Of a DNA stretch of 5,629 nt, positions 1 through 5,629 are shown one piece after another. Where the stretch lies: positions 1 to 5,629 of the forward strand of contig CAJXIT010000240.1 in assembly GCA_913054055.1 (NCBI GenBank). Direction: 5' to 3'. The position numbers were made by a program, and so were the translations under genes. The stretch is from an uncultured Thalassolituus sp. GTDB taxonomy: Bacteria > Pseudomonadota > Gammaproteobacteria > Pseudomonadales > Oceanobacteraceae. The notes beneath the pieces are model-generated. The model was not told where the DNA came from. It did not search any database and was given only the letters and a program-made list of their open reading frames with translations. The first letter of the stretch is position 1. Each line of letters starts with the position of its first letter.

Positions 1-15
1 TACGTTTCCAACGTA
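1..15. repeat. Perfect short inverted repeat at the left edge
   Basis: TACGTT-TCC-AACGTA is a perfect 6-bp inverted repeat with a 3-nt loop. It lies 43 bp beyond the stop codon of the minus-strand gene at 58-921, so it could be part of that gene's terminator. No T-tract can be assessed because the sequence that would follow it on the minus strand lies outside the window. The remaining bases to position 57 are AT-rich and contain in-frame stops after the gene's TAG, so the gene does not read on. Confidence 0.4.
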
Positions 16-57
16 CTCGGTTATTTATTATCTAATGATTGATTCAATTAAATTTGG

Positions 58-921
58 CTAACGCGCAACCCAAGCCTGGATGCGCTTATCCATACTTAGC
101 CTTAATAATCTTAAGCCTTCGTTCATCACATTAAAGTGCGCATCAATAATGGAAGTGCTTAAGGTGAACACTTCATCCGCACTGGTCACAATGTCACGCC
201 CACTTAAAATATCATGATTAATGATGCCATATAAACGCTCTAGCTTCGGCTCGCATAACAAGGCGTCGATCAATGAAGAAGTAATTTCTATCACTTCTTG
301 AGAGAATCTTTGGGCTTGCTCTTTCACTTTAATTTGTTGCTTTTGTAGTTGCCCCATTAAAAACCGAATGCGCATTTCAGTGGGTTCGTCTAATTTACCA
401 ACCACAGCAGCAGATGTGCCCAAGGCTCTAATTTGACCTAAAAGCTCAATAAACCAAGGTAAGTCTTCAAATACATAATGACTCAAAGCTCGATTATGGA
501 AATTGGTTTCAATCAGGCCTTCAGCCTTATGCCCAACTTCAGCAATGTAACTTAAAATTTGCTTAACCAGGTGGCTATGTAATTCAAAATTCTCAATCAC
601 ATCATCTTGACGCCATTGTAGGTGAACCGTTTGCCAAGCATTGTTCACATCGGACCAAACCAGCTCATTGTAAAGCTCGGGGCGGTCCATCATGATGCGA
701 TTCAATTCTTTAAATCGGTTATTCACTTCACGAGCTAAGACTCGAGTTTTACTCTCAAAAAACGGATTGCCCGCCAACGCACCATTTGTGGCAGCGCGAT
801 GTTGCTGTACGACTCTAACTTGCTCATACAATGCCTTTACCAAATCCAGCGCCTTCAATCTCAGCTGCTGATTTTGATGTAACGCTGCCAAAGGCATGCT
901 GTTCACTTGGGCGTCTTGCAT
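58..921 (-). CDS. Soluble all-helical protein resembling a NIT-type sensory domain, no output domain
   Basis: Encodes about 287 aa from the ATG at 921, ending in TAG. The frame stays open upstream to a TTG at 1008, but that extension (WYVICFYKEKSD) does not look like native protein. A GTG at 933 has a weak purine-rich AGAGAAAG seven bases upstream and is a fair alternative start. The protein is predicted to be helical throughout, with no signal peptide or membrane segment. Two stretches recall the nitrate/nitrite-sensing (NIT) and related helical-bundle sensor domains of chemoreceptors. An early VRVVQQHRAATNGAL around residues 35-49 resembles the QxERG-type helix, and LGQIRALGTSAAVVGKL around 161-177 resembles the LGxLRxxG helix of the second half. 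The C-terminal helix (LLRLSMDKRIQAWVAR) resembles the end of such a domain just before a membrane helix, yet here the protein stops. It is followed by no HAMP, kinase, GGDEF, ANTAR or methyl-accepting region. It appears monocistronic. The family assignment is by recalled motif only. Its function is unknown, and ligand sensing or binding to a partner is inference. Confidence 0.75.
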   Translation of the reverse strand: MQDAQVNSMPLAALHQNQQLRLKALDLVKALYEQVRVVQQHRAATNGALAGNPFFESKTRVLAREVNNRFKELNRIMMDRPELYNELVWSDVNNAWQTVHLQWRQDDVIENFELHSHLVKQILSYIAEVGHKAEGLIETNFHNRALSHYVFEDLPWFIELLGQIRALGTSAAVVGKLDEPTEMRIRFLMGQLQKQQIKVKEQAQRFSQEVIEITSSLIDALLCEPKLERLYGIINHDILSGRDIVTSADEVFTLSTSIIDAHFNVMNEGLRLLRLSMDKRIQAWVAR

Positions 922-1169
922 GGGTTGGTTCACTTTTGTGCTTTCTCTATCAGATTTTTCTTTATAAAAGCAAATGACATACCAATTAATATTTCCCTTA
1001 TTTATCAATAAGTTACAGCAATAACATCAAGATCACTCTATTTTCTTGCACTAGGATTGAGCAAGCAGTTCAATATGAATGCACGATTTTTTCCACTTTT
1101 TCCGCCACCGTCCATTTTGCGCCAAACCTGTGCATTACGTCATAACTGCACATATTTTTCTGCAAATAC

Positions 1170-1203
1170 AAAAAAGCCCCTTAAGCTTTCACACCTAAAG
1201 GGC
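1170..1203 (-). terminator. Intrinsic terminator of the fadL-type gene
   Basis: On the minus strand GCCCTTTA (1203-1196) pairs with TAAGGGGC (1183-1176) as an 8-bp stem with one G-U pair and a 12-nt loop. It is followed at once by six T residues (1175-1170). It lies 45 bp past the TAA of the outer-membrane protein gene and is oriented to end that transcript. It therefore separates that gene from the helical-protein gene downstream on the same strand. Confidence 0.85.
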
Positions 1204-1214
1204 AAATGGAGACA

Positions 1215-1230
1215 CCCGTTATGCAACGGG
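1215..1230 (-). other. Extra hairpin in the fadL-type 3' UTR
   Basis: CCCGTT and AACGGG form a perfect 6-bp stem around a 4-nt loop, 18 bp after the stop codon and 11 bp before the terminator stem. It has no T-tract of its own, so it is probably not a terminator. It could protect the 3' end from exonucleases or form part of a 3'-UTR-derived small RNA. Confidence 0.5.
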
Positions 1231-1248
1231 CTTCAACAAAAACGTTTC

Positions 1249-2742
1249 TTAAAACTTGTAGTTCACCTGAGCAGAAAGACCGAATACATCGATTTCGTAT
1301 TCGCCTGTTACGCTTGTTAAACTACTTGTAGGCGTATTGTCATTTTTCTTGTTTACTTCACTTAAATCCATTGGATACATAAACAAATAACCGGCAGCCA
1401 CATCAAGTGACAAATTAGCACTGATCGTATAACCCGCTCCAAATGTTAACCATTGACGGTCAGAAGATGGAACACGAGCGGTACGGAACTCATCACGTAC
1501 TGGGGATTGGTCATATGCATAACCAGCACGTAGGGCAAGCTTATCGTTTAGCTGATAAGTACCACCCAGGGCCACAGCCCAAACATCAACCCAACGTTCA
1601 TCAATGTGACCAATGTAACCTGCATCTAGTCCGTCACCACTATCGAATGCAATATCAGAAATATCAATACCATCAGCTGTGCTAGGTGTTGCACGTTCAA
1701 TTGCAATTACGTCAAATGATTGAAATGAAGACCACCCCGTCCAAGTAGCTCCTACTTGCAATAACAAAGTATCTGTTGCTTGATGCGCTAAAGATACAGT
1801 TGCTGATGCAGGTGTCGTCAAAGGAACTTCTGATGCTTGAGGTTGTATTGTTCCATAAGGCACTAAGCTATCTGTTCCTGAATCATAAGCAACAAATGTT
1901 TCTGCAAATTTTGAATCACCTTCAAGGGTGAATTCAATTTCAGATCGATAAGTAACACCAAGCGTTGTACTATCTGTAAGCTTATAATATGCACCTAGAT
2001 TCCAACCGTAACTCCAGTCATCACCTTCAACTTCATAGTGATTTTCAAAGCCCGCATTCGAGCTATCAAGCAATGGCGACCCAGCTGTAATACCATAAGT
2101 TGCAGGATCATGCCCCAAAACACCAACTGCATAAGCTAAATCTGCACGGTAGGGAACTGAATCTACAAATTTAGATAGTAATCCTTCCATATAAACGATA
2201 TCAAGACCGCCACCGACGCTTAGTTGATCATTCACTTTATATGCAAATACAGGCGCTATTTCGATAGAAGCTAGAGAAGTTTCATCGGCAAACCCGCCAC
2301 CGACAAAATCATCGTCATAATTTGTTTTTGTTCCAAAAGGAACATACACACCTAAACCAACAGAGAACTTTTCATTAACTGGGCGTGCATAATAGATAAA
2401 AGGTATAAAAGATTCGCCCAAATAATTTCCGCCATTTGAATAAGCGTCGACGTCGTCAGCACCTGTGATCGCGCCACCGCCAACATTGGTTCCATTACCT
2501 GTAAACTCGCCATTACCTTTGATGTAAGTAAAACCAGCCGTCAATACAGGCCCATCTAATTCAGTCATTGCAGCAGGATTGTAGAAAACAACAGACGCGT
2601 CTTCTGCCATGGCAGCGCGACCAGCGTGTGCAGTCCCCATGCCTGCAGCACTTTGTTCATTTAATTTGTAGCCAGATGCGAACGTCATCGCCGGAAGTAA
2701 GGCTGCAGCGGTAATGGCTGCTTGCATAGTTATTTTTTTCAT
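1249..2742 (-). CDS. fadL: FadL/OmpP1/TodX-family outer-membrane hydrophobic-substrate transporter
   Basis: Encodes 497 aa. The start MKK begins a clear signal peptide (residues 1-22, AAITAAALLPAMTFA then SG), so the ATG at 2742 is firm even though the ribosome site is poor (only a GGGTAA about ten bases upstream). The mature N-terminus GYKLNEQSAAGMGTAHAG, followed by AEDASVVFYNPAAMTEL with the NPA motif at 55-57, is the hallmark hatch of FadL proteins. The family C-terminal block AGYAYDQSPVRDEFRTARVP then SSDRQW lies at 407-431. Alternating beta strands run to a terminal Phe (NYKF), the outer-membrane assembly signal. Known members form a 14-stranded barrel that lets long-chain fatty acids, alkanes or aromatics diffuse laterally into the outer membrane. 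At 497 aa it is longer than E. coli FadL (about 446 aa). Extra acidic, Gly/Ser-rich stretches at about 80-110, 195-240 and 350-385 are probably surface loops. It has its own terminator and is divergent from the LysR gene. The substrate cannot be read from sequence, and the symbol denotes the family, since many marine bacteria carry several paralogues. Confidence 0.93.
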   Translation of the reverse strand: MKKITMQAAITAAALLPAMTFASGYKLNEQSAAGMGTAHAGRAAMAEDASVVFYNPAAMTELDGPVLTAGFTYIKGNGEFTGNGTNVGGGAITGADDVDAYSNGGNYLGESFIPFIYYARPVNEKFSVGLGVYVPFGTKTNYDDDFVGGGFADETSLASIEIAPVFAYKVNDQLSVGGGLDIVYMEGLLSKFVDSVPYRADLAYAVGVLGHDPATYGITAGSPLLDSSNAGFENHYEVEGDDWSYGWNLGAYYKLTDSTTLGVTYRSEIEFTLEGDSKFAETFVAYDSGTDSLVPYGTIQPQASEVPLTTPASATVSLAHQATDTLLLQVGATWTGWSSFQSFDVIAIERATPSTADGIDISDIAFDSGDGLDAGYIGHIDERWVDVWAVALGGTYQLNDKLALRAGYAYDQSPVRDEFRTARVPSSDRQWLTFGAGYTISANLSLDVAAGYLFMYPMDLSEVNKKNDNTPTSSLTSVTGEYEIDVFGLSAQVNYKF

Positions 2743-2777
2743 TACAATAGTTACCCATTAATAGTCTGTGTTCGGCT

Positions 2778-2828
2778 GCCTGTTAAAAAACTGCAAAAGC
2801 ATTACGAAACAGCTTTGCAACAACAGGC
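2778..2828 (-). promoter_or_regulatory. Nested stem-loop with terminator-like U-tract in the fadL leader
   Basis: On the minus strand the inner stem pairs TGCAAAGC (2819-2812) with GCTTTTGCA (2800-2792), with one bulged T and an 11-nt loop. It is followed by G and then six T residues (2790-2785), the layout of a weak intrinsic terminator. An outer perfect 7-bp stem, GCCTGTT (2828-2822) with AACAGGC (2784-2778), encloses it. The structure ends about 35 bp before the fadL start codon. It could be a transcription attenuator, an mRNA stability element, or simply an operator read as dyad DNA. I recognise no known riboswitch class here. Confidence 0.4.
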
Positions 2829-3005
2829 AACATCCTATTTCTCGGTATTATTATTATTTTTAGTCAGAAATATGCGGCGCAGTATGCCAGTGGCCAAATT
2901 ACGCCACCACCGATATATTGTCTTTTTATGTGGAACGGTCTGTTTTTTATGCGTTAAGTGTATAAAAAAACACCACTAGATGCACGATTGTACCAGCAAA
3001 AGAAC

Positions 3006-3034
3006 TGGTCAAAACCTGGCTATTGTTCCAAAAT
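3006..3034 (+). promoter_or_regulatory. Weak sigma-70 promoter candidate for lysR
   Basis: TGGTCA (3006-3011) matches four of six -35 bases, and CAAAAT (3029-3034) matches four of six -10 bases, with a 17-bp spacer. Transcription would start near 3041 and give a leader of about 26 nt. The -10 element lies inside the GCTATT/AATAGC dyad, which would suit autorepression. Both hexamers are poor, so this is only a candidate. Confidence 0.25.
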
Positions 3035-3037
3035 AGC
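3019..3037. promoter_or_regulatory. Dyad GCTATT-N7-AATAGC, possible LysR-type operator
   Basis: This perfect 6-bp inverted repeat with a 7-bp spacer is centred 39 bp upstream of the lysR start. LysR-type regulators usually bind interrupted dyads of this geometry (the textbook form is ATAC-N7-GTAT, with T-N11-A at the core). The spacing matches, but the core here is A-N11-T rather than T-N11-A, so the assignment rests on symmetry and position. Confidence 0.4.
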
Positions 3038-3039
3038 AA

Positions 3040-3057
3040 CAGTTCAATCTTCAACTG
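3040..3057. promoter_or_regulatory. Dyad CAGTT-N8-AACTG just upstream of lysR
   Basis: This perfect 5-bp inverted repeat is 18 bp long and ends 9 bp before the lysR start codon. The same half-site recurs as AACTG at 3003-3007 and as CAGTT at 3073-3077 inside the first codons, giving four copies in 75 bp. It could be an accessory site for the LysR protein or a leader hairpin masking the weak ribosome site (GGA at 3057-3059). Confidence 0.3.
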
Positions 3058-3066
3058 GATTTCTGC

Positions 3067-4002
3067 ATGGAACAGTTCGATCTCAATGAAATTGCCATCT
3101 TTGTAAAAGTGGTGGATGCAGGCAGCTTTACCGGTGCCGCAAAAAATCTTGGGCTGCCCAAGTCGACCGTGAGCCGTAAAATCACACAGTTAGAAGAGCG
3201 TTTGGGAGTACGCTTATTACAGCGCACCACTCGCACATTAAGCCTAACGGATACTGGTAGCGCTTATTACAATCAATGCTCTCGTATTATTGGCGATGTG
3301 GAAGAAGCCAATATCGCTGTGACCGAAATGCAATCGAAACCCAAAGGATTGCTAAGAATTACAGCCCCCATGTTATTCGGCACCTGGGTATTAAGTGATT
3401 TAGTGTCTGACTTCCTAAAAGCCAACCCTGAAATTCAAGTTGAGATTGTATTAACAGATCAGCCATTGGATCTGATTCAAGAAGGCATCGACGTGGCATT
3501 CCGTGTGGGAACGCTGGCCGATTCATCGCTGATTGCCCGCCCACTTGGAGAAGTGAATGTGGTGCTTTGCGCAAGTCCATCTTACATTGAGCAGCATGGC
3601 TCTCCGCAACACCCTAACGAACTTAAACAGCACAGTATTGTTAGCTGGGTTCAGGGAGACTCTTGGTCTTTCGATCATCCAGAAGCCATTTCAGTCGATG
3701 TAAAACCTAGGGTACAAGTTAACGATGCCCAAAGCTTACATAAAATGGCCTTAAATGGATTAGGCATCGCACGACTGCCCACGTTTATTTGTGCGCAAGA
3801 CATTGCAGAAAAAAAGCTTACGCCGCTGCTATGCAATTGGAGTTTTAACGCGGTCCCTATCCATGCTATTTACCCAAGCAATCGCCATCTCAGTGTTAAG
3901 GTAAGATCATTTGTAGATTATGTGGTTGATGAACTGCGTAAAGAGCAACCTTGGAAAGTGGACTTTAAAGACATTCACGAATGCGATGCATTGAATAAAT
4001 AA
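3067..4002 (+). CDS. LysR-family transcriptional regulator (CrgA/DmlR-like subgroup)
   Basis: Encodes 311 aa, the usual LysR length. Residues 6-65 form the winged helix-turn-helix: FVKVVDAGSFTGAAKNLGL, then PKSTVSRKITQLEERLGVRL and QRTTRTLSLTDTG. A linker helix runs from about 65 to 90. The effector-binding domain begins at GLLRITAPMLFG (94-105) and includes IDVAFRVGTLADSSLIARPLG and VVLCASPSYI. These signatures are typical of the large CrgA/DmlR/AaeR-like subgroup, whose members respond to small, often acidic metabolites. The ATG at 3067 fits the family N-terminus (MEQFDLNEIAIF) although the ribosome site is weak. The gene is divergent from the fadL-type gene, and many LysR proteins both repress themselves and activate a divergent neighbour. 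That makes the channel a candidate target, but this is inferred from position. The effector is unknown. The gene ends 37 bp before the stop of the convergent luxR gene. Confidence 0.93.
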   Translation: MEQFDLNEIAIFVKVVDAGSFTGAAKNLGLPKSTVSRKITQLEERLGVRLLQRTTRTLSLTDTGSAYYNQCSRIIGDVEEANIAVTEMQSKPKGLLRITAPMLFGTWVLSDLVSDFLKANPEIQVEIVLTDQPLDLIQEGIDVAFRVGTLADSSLIARPLGEVNVVLCASPSYIEQHGSPQHPNELKQHSIVSWVQGDSWSFDHPEAISVDVKPRVQVNDAQSLHKMALNGLGIARLPTFICAQDIAEKKLTPLLCNWSFNAVPIHAIYPSNRHLSVKVRSFVDYVVDELRKEQPWKVDFKDIHECDALNK

Positions 4003-4018
4003 CCGTCTATTAATATAG

Positions 4019-4067
4019 AAAGCCAGACAAATAGGTGGTTTAAATGACGCCTATTTCTCTGGCTTTT
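4019..4067. terminator. Strong hairpin terminator between convergent lysR and luxR genes
   Basis: AAAGCCAGACAAATAGG (4019-4035) pairs with CCTATTTCTCTGGCTTT (4050-4066) over 17 positions with a single C-C mismatch. Adding a G-U and a G-C pair extends the stem to 19, leaving a 10-nt loop. Read on the plus strand it is followed by a TTTTATT tract, a good terminator for lysR. Read on the minus strand the tract is weaker (TTTCTATATT), but the stem could still end the luxR transcript. The luxR stop codon lies at the loop, and one arm is made of its last codons. Confidence 0.75.
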
Positions 4068-5629
4068 ATTATGGCTTGAGTTCGGCTTTTCACTTCAAGT
4101 TTCGAATTGATTCGACGTGCATGGGTCTTCACTGTATGCAAACTAATAAACAGTTTCTCTGCAATTTCTTGATTAGACATACCCTGAGCAATTAAACCTA
4201 ATACCCCCAATTCCCTTTGGCTAAGCACTGCTCGGGCCTTGGCAAATTCTTGGTTATGACCTTCATCCACCGTCAGTTCAATGTTTCGCAAAATGGTTTC
4301 AACAAATGGCTTGTGTTTAATTTGCTGCGGCAGCTGTCCATATAACGCACTCATCCCAGAACTGTATTCAATAAAAGGCATAAGGTTGCTTTCAGGTTCA
4401 GCCATAGATAAAGCTTTACGAAAATCCTGTAATGCGCCATCTTCTTTTCCTAATTGATACCTTAATAATGCGCGCATGACATAAATAAATATCAATGCAA
4501 ACCCATATTGAGAATTATGGGTCTGCTCAATTTTTTTATCTAACAGCTGTAATGCATCTTTATGACTGCCTGCAATGGATTTGGCACGCACAAAAAACAC
4601 ATCAACCAAACCTTTTAATGCGGGATAGTGCTCAGGTGATAGGGCATGGGCATTATTTTCTAACAATCCATATAAACTTTTTAAATTCAGTAATGCGCTA
4701 TCATGCTTACCCTGATCAATTAACAGATTAGCGCGCATGGTAGCAAGCCAAGGTTGAAAAATATGGCCAGGTATCATCCAACGCTGCATCAAAGCTTCGC
4801 CCATGGATAGCTCATCAAAAGACGTTTCTAATTTTCCACTCTGACGAGCAATATTAGATAATAAAATAAACCCCATGATCACATATGAATCATGGCACCG
4901 CTCAGATACTTTCATGCCCAAGCGAATTAAGTTTTGCGCTTCTTCAACATGATTCTGAAGCCAGCTAATATAACCTTTATAAATCAGTACACGACCATAA
5001 GCCGCAACACGATCACGGTGTTTAATTTTTTCTGACAATACCAGGGCATTATCCAATAGCTTTTTTGATACGGTTAAATGTCCCTTTACCTGCTCAATTC
5101 GAGCTTGCTCATGCAGGGCTAGCATTTCTAAATGCACACTGCCCGCGGCGCGAGCCGTTTCAAACGAGAGTCTATTATATTCCCGTGCTTGTGAAAGTTT
5201 ATCTAACGTCATATATGCATTAGACAAATTGTAATACGTGATGGCTTTCGCCACATGGTTTTTAGTGGGAAGCTTTTCAATTGCTTGTTGGCACAATGAA
5301 ATTGCATTATCAATGTTGCCGCGTCCACGGGCAATGTACGCACGAATCGCAAACAGCTGACCGGATATTTCATCGTTAATCAACTTTTTATCTAAAGACA
5401 ACAAGCGATCCATTTGTGCCATCAGCCGCTCAGCTTCATCCAATTGCTGTGCCAGTGCCAGCGTCCAACTGAATATAATAATTAAGCGAGGTGAGGTGAC
5501 AATAATGGAATCTGGCAGGCGTTTTTTCCAGTGTAATAACTGGGCTAAATCCTGCTCTTCTAATATTTTTTCAGCGGTTAATTCTAGTAGTTCAGATGCC
5601 CTTAAAATGTCGTCTGATTTTAATGCCAT
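4040..5629 (-). CDS. MalT-type LuxR-family transcriptional regulator, 5' part outside the window
   Basis: The frame is open to the right edge, giving 529 visible residues. The Met at the edge is probably internal: residues 10-66 (RASELLELTAEKILEEQDLA, then W34, LPD 38-40, PRL 47-49 and a Trp-containing LALAQQLDEAE helix) match the junction after the ATPase module of MalT-like proteins. Full members (E. coli MalT is 901 aa) start with a STAND nucleotide-binding domain, which would lie beyond 5629. Residues from about 75 to 440 are helical repeats of TPR type, the usual inducer-binding and oligomerisation region. The last 61 residues are a classic LuxR/GerE helix-turn-helix: LSQRELGVLGLIAQGMSNQE at 469-488, then IAEKLFISLHTVKTHARRIN and SKL with the recognition helix at about 496-511. 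Such proteins are usually ATP- and ligand-dependent activators; MalT (maltotriose) and AlkS (alkanes) are examples. Its target is unknown. It converges with lysR, so it is not co-transcribed with it. Confidence 0.9.
   Translation of the reverse strand: MALKSDDILRASELLELTAEKILEEQDLAQLLHWKKRLPDSIIVTSPRLIIIFSWTLALAQQLDEAERLMAQMDRLLSLDKKLINDEISGQLFAIRAYIARGRGNIDNAISLCQQAIEKLPTKNHVAKAITYYNLSNAYMTLDKLSQAREYNRLSFETARAAGSVHLEMLALHEQARIEQVKGHLTVSKKLLDNALVLSEKIKHRDRVAAYGRVLIYKGYISWLQNHVEEAQNLIRLGMKVSERCHDSYVIMGFILLSNIARQSGKLETSFDELSMGEALMQRWMIPGHIFQPWLATMRANLLIDQGKHDSALLNLKSLYGLLENNAHALSPEHYPALKGLVDVFFVRAKSIAGSHKDALQLLDKKIEQTHNSQYGFALIFIYVMRALLRYQLGKEDGALQDFRKALSMAEPESNLMPFIEYSSGMSALYGQLPQQIKHKPFVETILRNIELTVDEGHNQEFAKARAVLSQRELGVLGLIAQGMSNQEIAEKLFISLHTVKTHARRINSKLEVKSRTQAIIKAREIGVI

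Larger units (their letters stand above)
2743..3066. promoter_or_regulatory. Divergent intergenic control region between fadL-type and lysR genes
   Basis: This AT-rich stretch of 324 bp separates two divergent start codons and should hold both promoters. It contains no convincing gene. A short plus-strand frame running from within the fadL start to 2979 has unnatural composition. Seen here are a nested stem-loop at 2778-2828, a GTGGC-N8-GCCAC dyad at 2890-2907, and an ATTATTATTATTTT tract at 2847-2860. That tract reads on the minus strand as overlapping AATAAT hexamers, which are -10-like but lack a good -35. A cluster of dyads at 3002-3057 precedes lysR. No single sigma-70 promoter for fadL stands out. 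Confidence 0.6.

Noticed and set aside
922..1008. N-terminal extension of the helical protein to the TTG at 1008
   Set aside because: The TTG lacks a ribosome site, and the added residues have none of the helical character of the rest. The DNA is AT-rich and looks like leader.
1057..1320. Plus-strand frame of 87 codons across the gap and the fadL 3' end
   Set aside because: It runs through the terminator hairpins and antisense to fadL codons. Its composition is unlike a protein (many Cys, His and Pro), and no ribosome site is evident.
2758..2786. TTAACA-N17-TATTAA promoter for fadL on the minus strand
   Set aside because: The hexamers are acceptable, but transcription would start only about 8 bases before the ATG, leaving no room for a ribosome site. 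It is more likely a chance match in AT-rich DNA.
2890..2927. GTGGC/GCCAC hairpin followed by a T-run on the plus strand, as a terminator
   Set aside because: The T-run starts more than ten bases after the stem, and no plus-strand gene ends here.
2722..2979. Plus-strand frame of 85 codons in the divergent intergenic region
   Set aside because: It begins antisense within the fadL signal peptide and has odd composition. It passes through the stem-loop and promoter region and has no ribosome site or recognisable domain.
3002..3018. FadR-like operator (AACTGGTC followed by ACCTGG)
   Set aside because: The left half matches the E. coli FadR consensus well, but the right half is shifted by one base and the dyad is broken. 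It lies 260 bp from the fadL start and next to lysR instead.
3359..3580. Minus-strand frame inside lysR, and similar short frames within fadL and luxR
   Set aside because: These are antisense shadows of well-supported genes with no start signal or domain of their own.

Overview
The window looks like chromosomal DNA of a Gram-negative, probably marine gammaproteobacterium, possibly of the Oceanospirillales or Alteromonadales type. The grounds are a FadL-type outer-membrane protein with a signal peptide and terminal Phe, a low-to-mid-40s GC content judged by eye, and the style of the LysR and MalT-type regulators. The genus cannot be fixed from the sequence alone. I see no mobile elements, tRNA or rRNA genes, CRISPR arrays or phage genes.

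Layout from left to right. Positions 1-57 hold a short perfect hairpin and no gene. A minus-strand gene (58-921) encodes a soluble, all-helical protein. It resembles the NIT-like or four-helix ligand-sensing domains of chemoreceptors, but has no membrane segment and no output domain. A roughly 250-bp gap follows; its right part holds the intrinsic terminator and an extra hairpin belonging to the next minus-strand gene. That gene (1249-2742) encodes a FadL/OmpP1/TodX-family outer-membrane channel for long-chain fatty acids or other hydrophobic substrates. A 324-bp divergent intergenic region (2743-3066) separates it from a plus-strand LysR-type regulator (3067-4002). The region carries a nested stem-loop with a terminator-like U-tract in the fadL leader, and a cluster of dyads just upstream of lysR. 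The lysR gene converges on a minus-strand MalT-type LuxR regulator (4040-5629), which is cut by the right edge. The two share a strong 17-19 bp hairpin that spans the luxR stop codon.

How the genes may work together: a hydrophobic-substrate channel next to two ligand-responsive regulators would fit control of uptake of fatty acids, alkanes or similar compounds, and the divergent lysR/fadL pair is a classic regulator-target arrangement. That link is inferred from position only. No degradative enzyme lies in the window. No clearly new multi-gene system is visible; the most interesting items are the output-less sensor-like protein, the fadL leader structure and the terminator embedded in the luxR 3' end.
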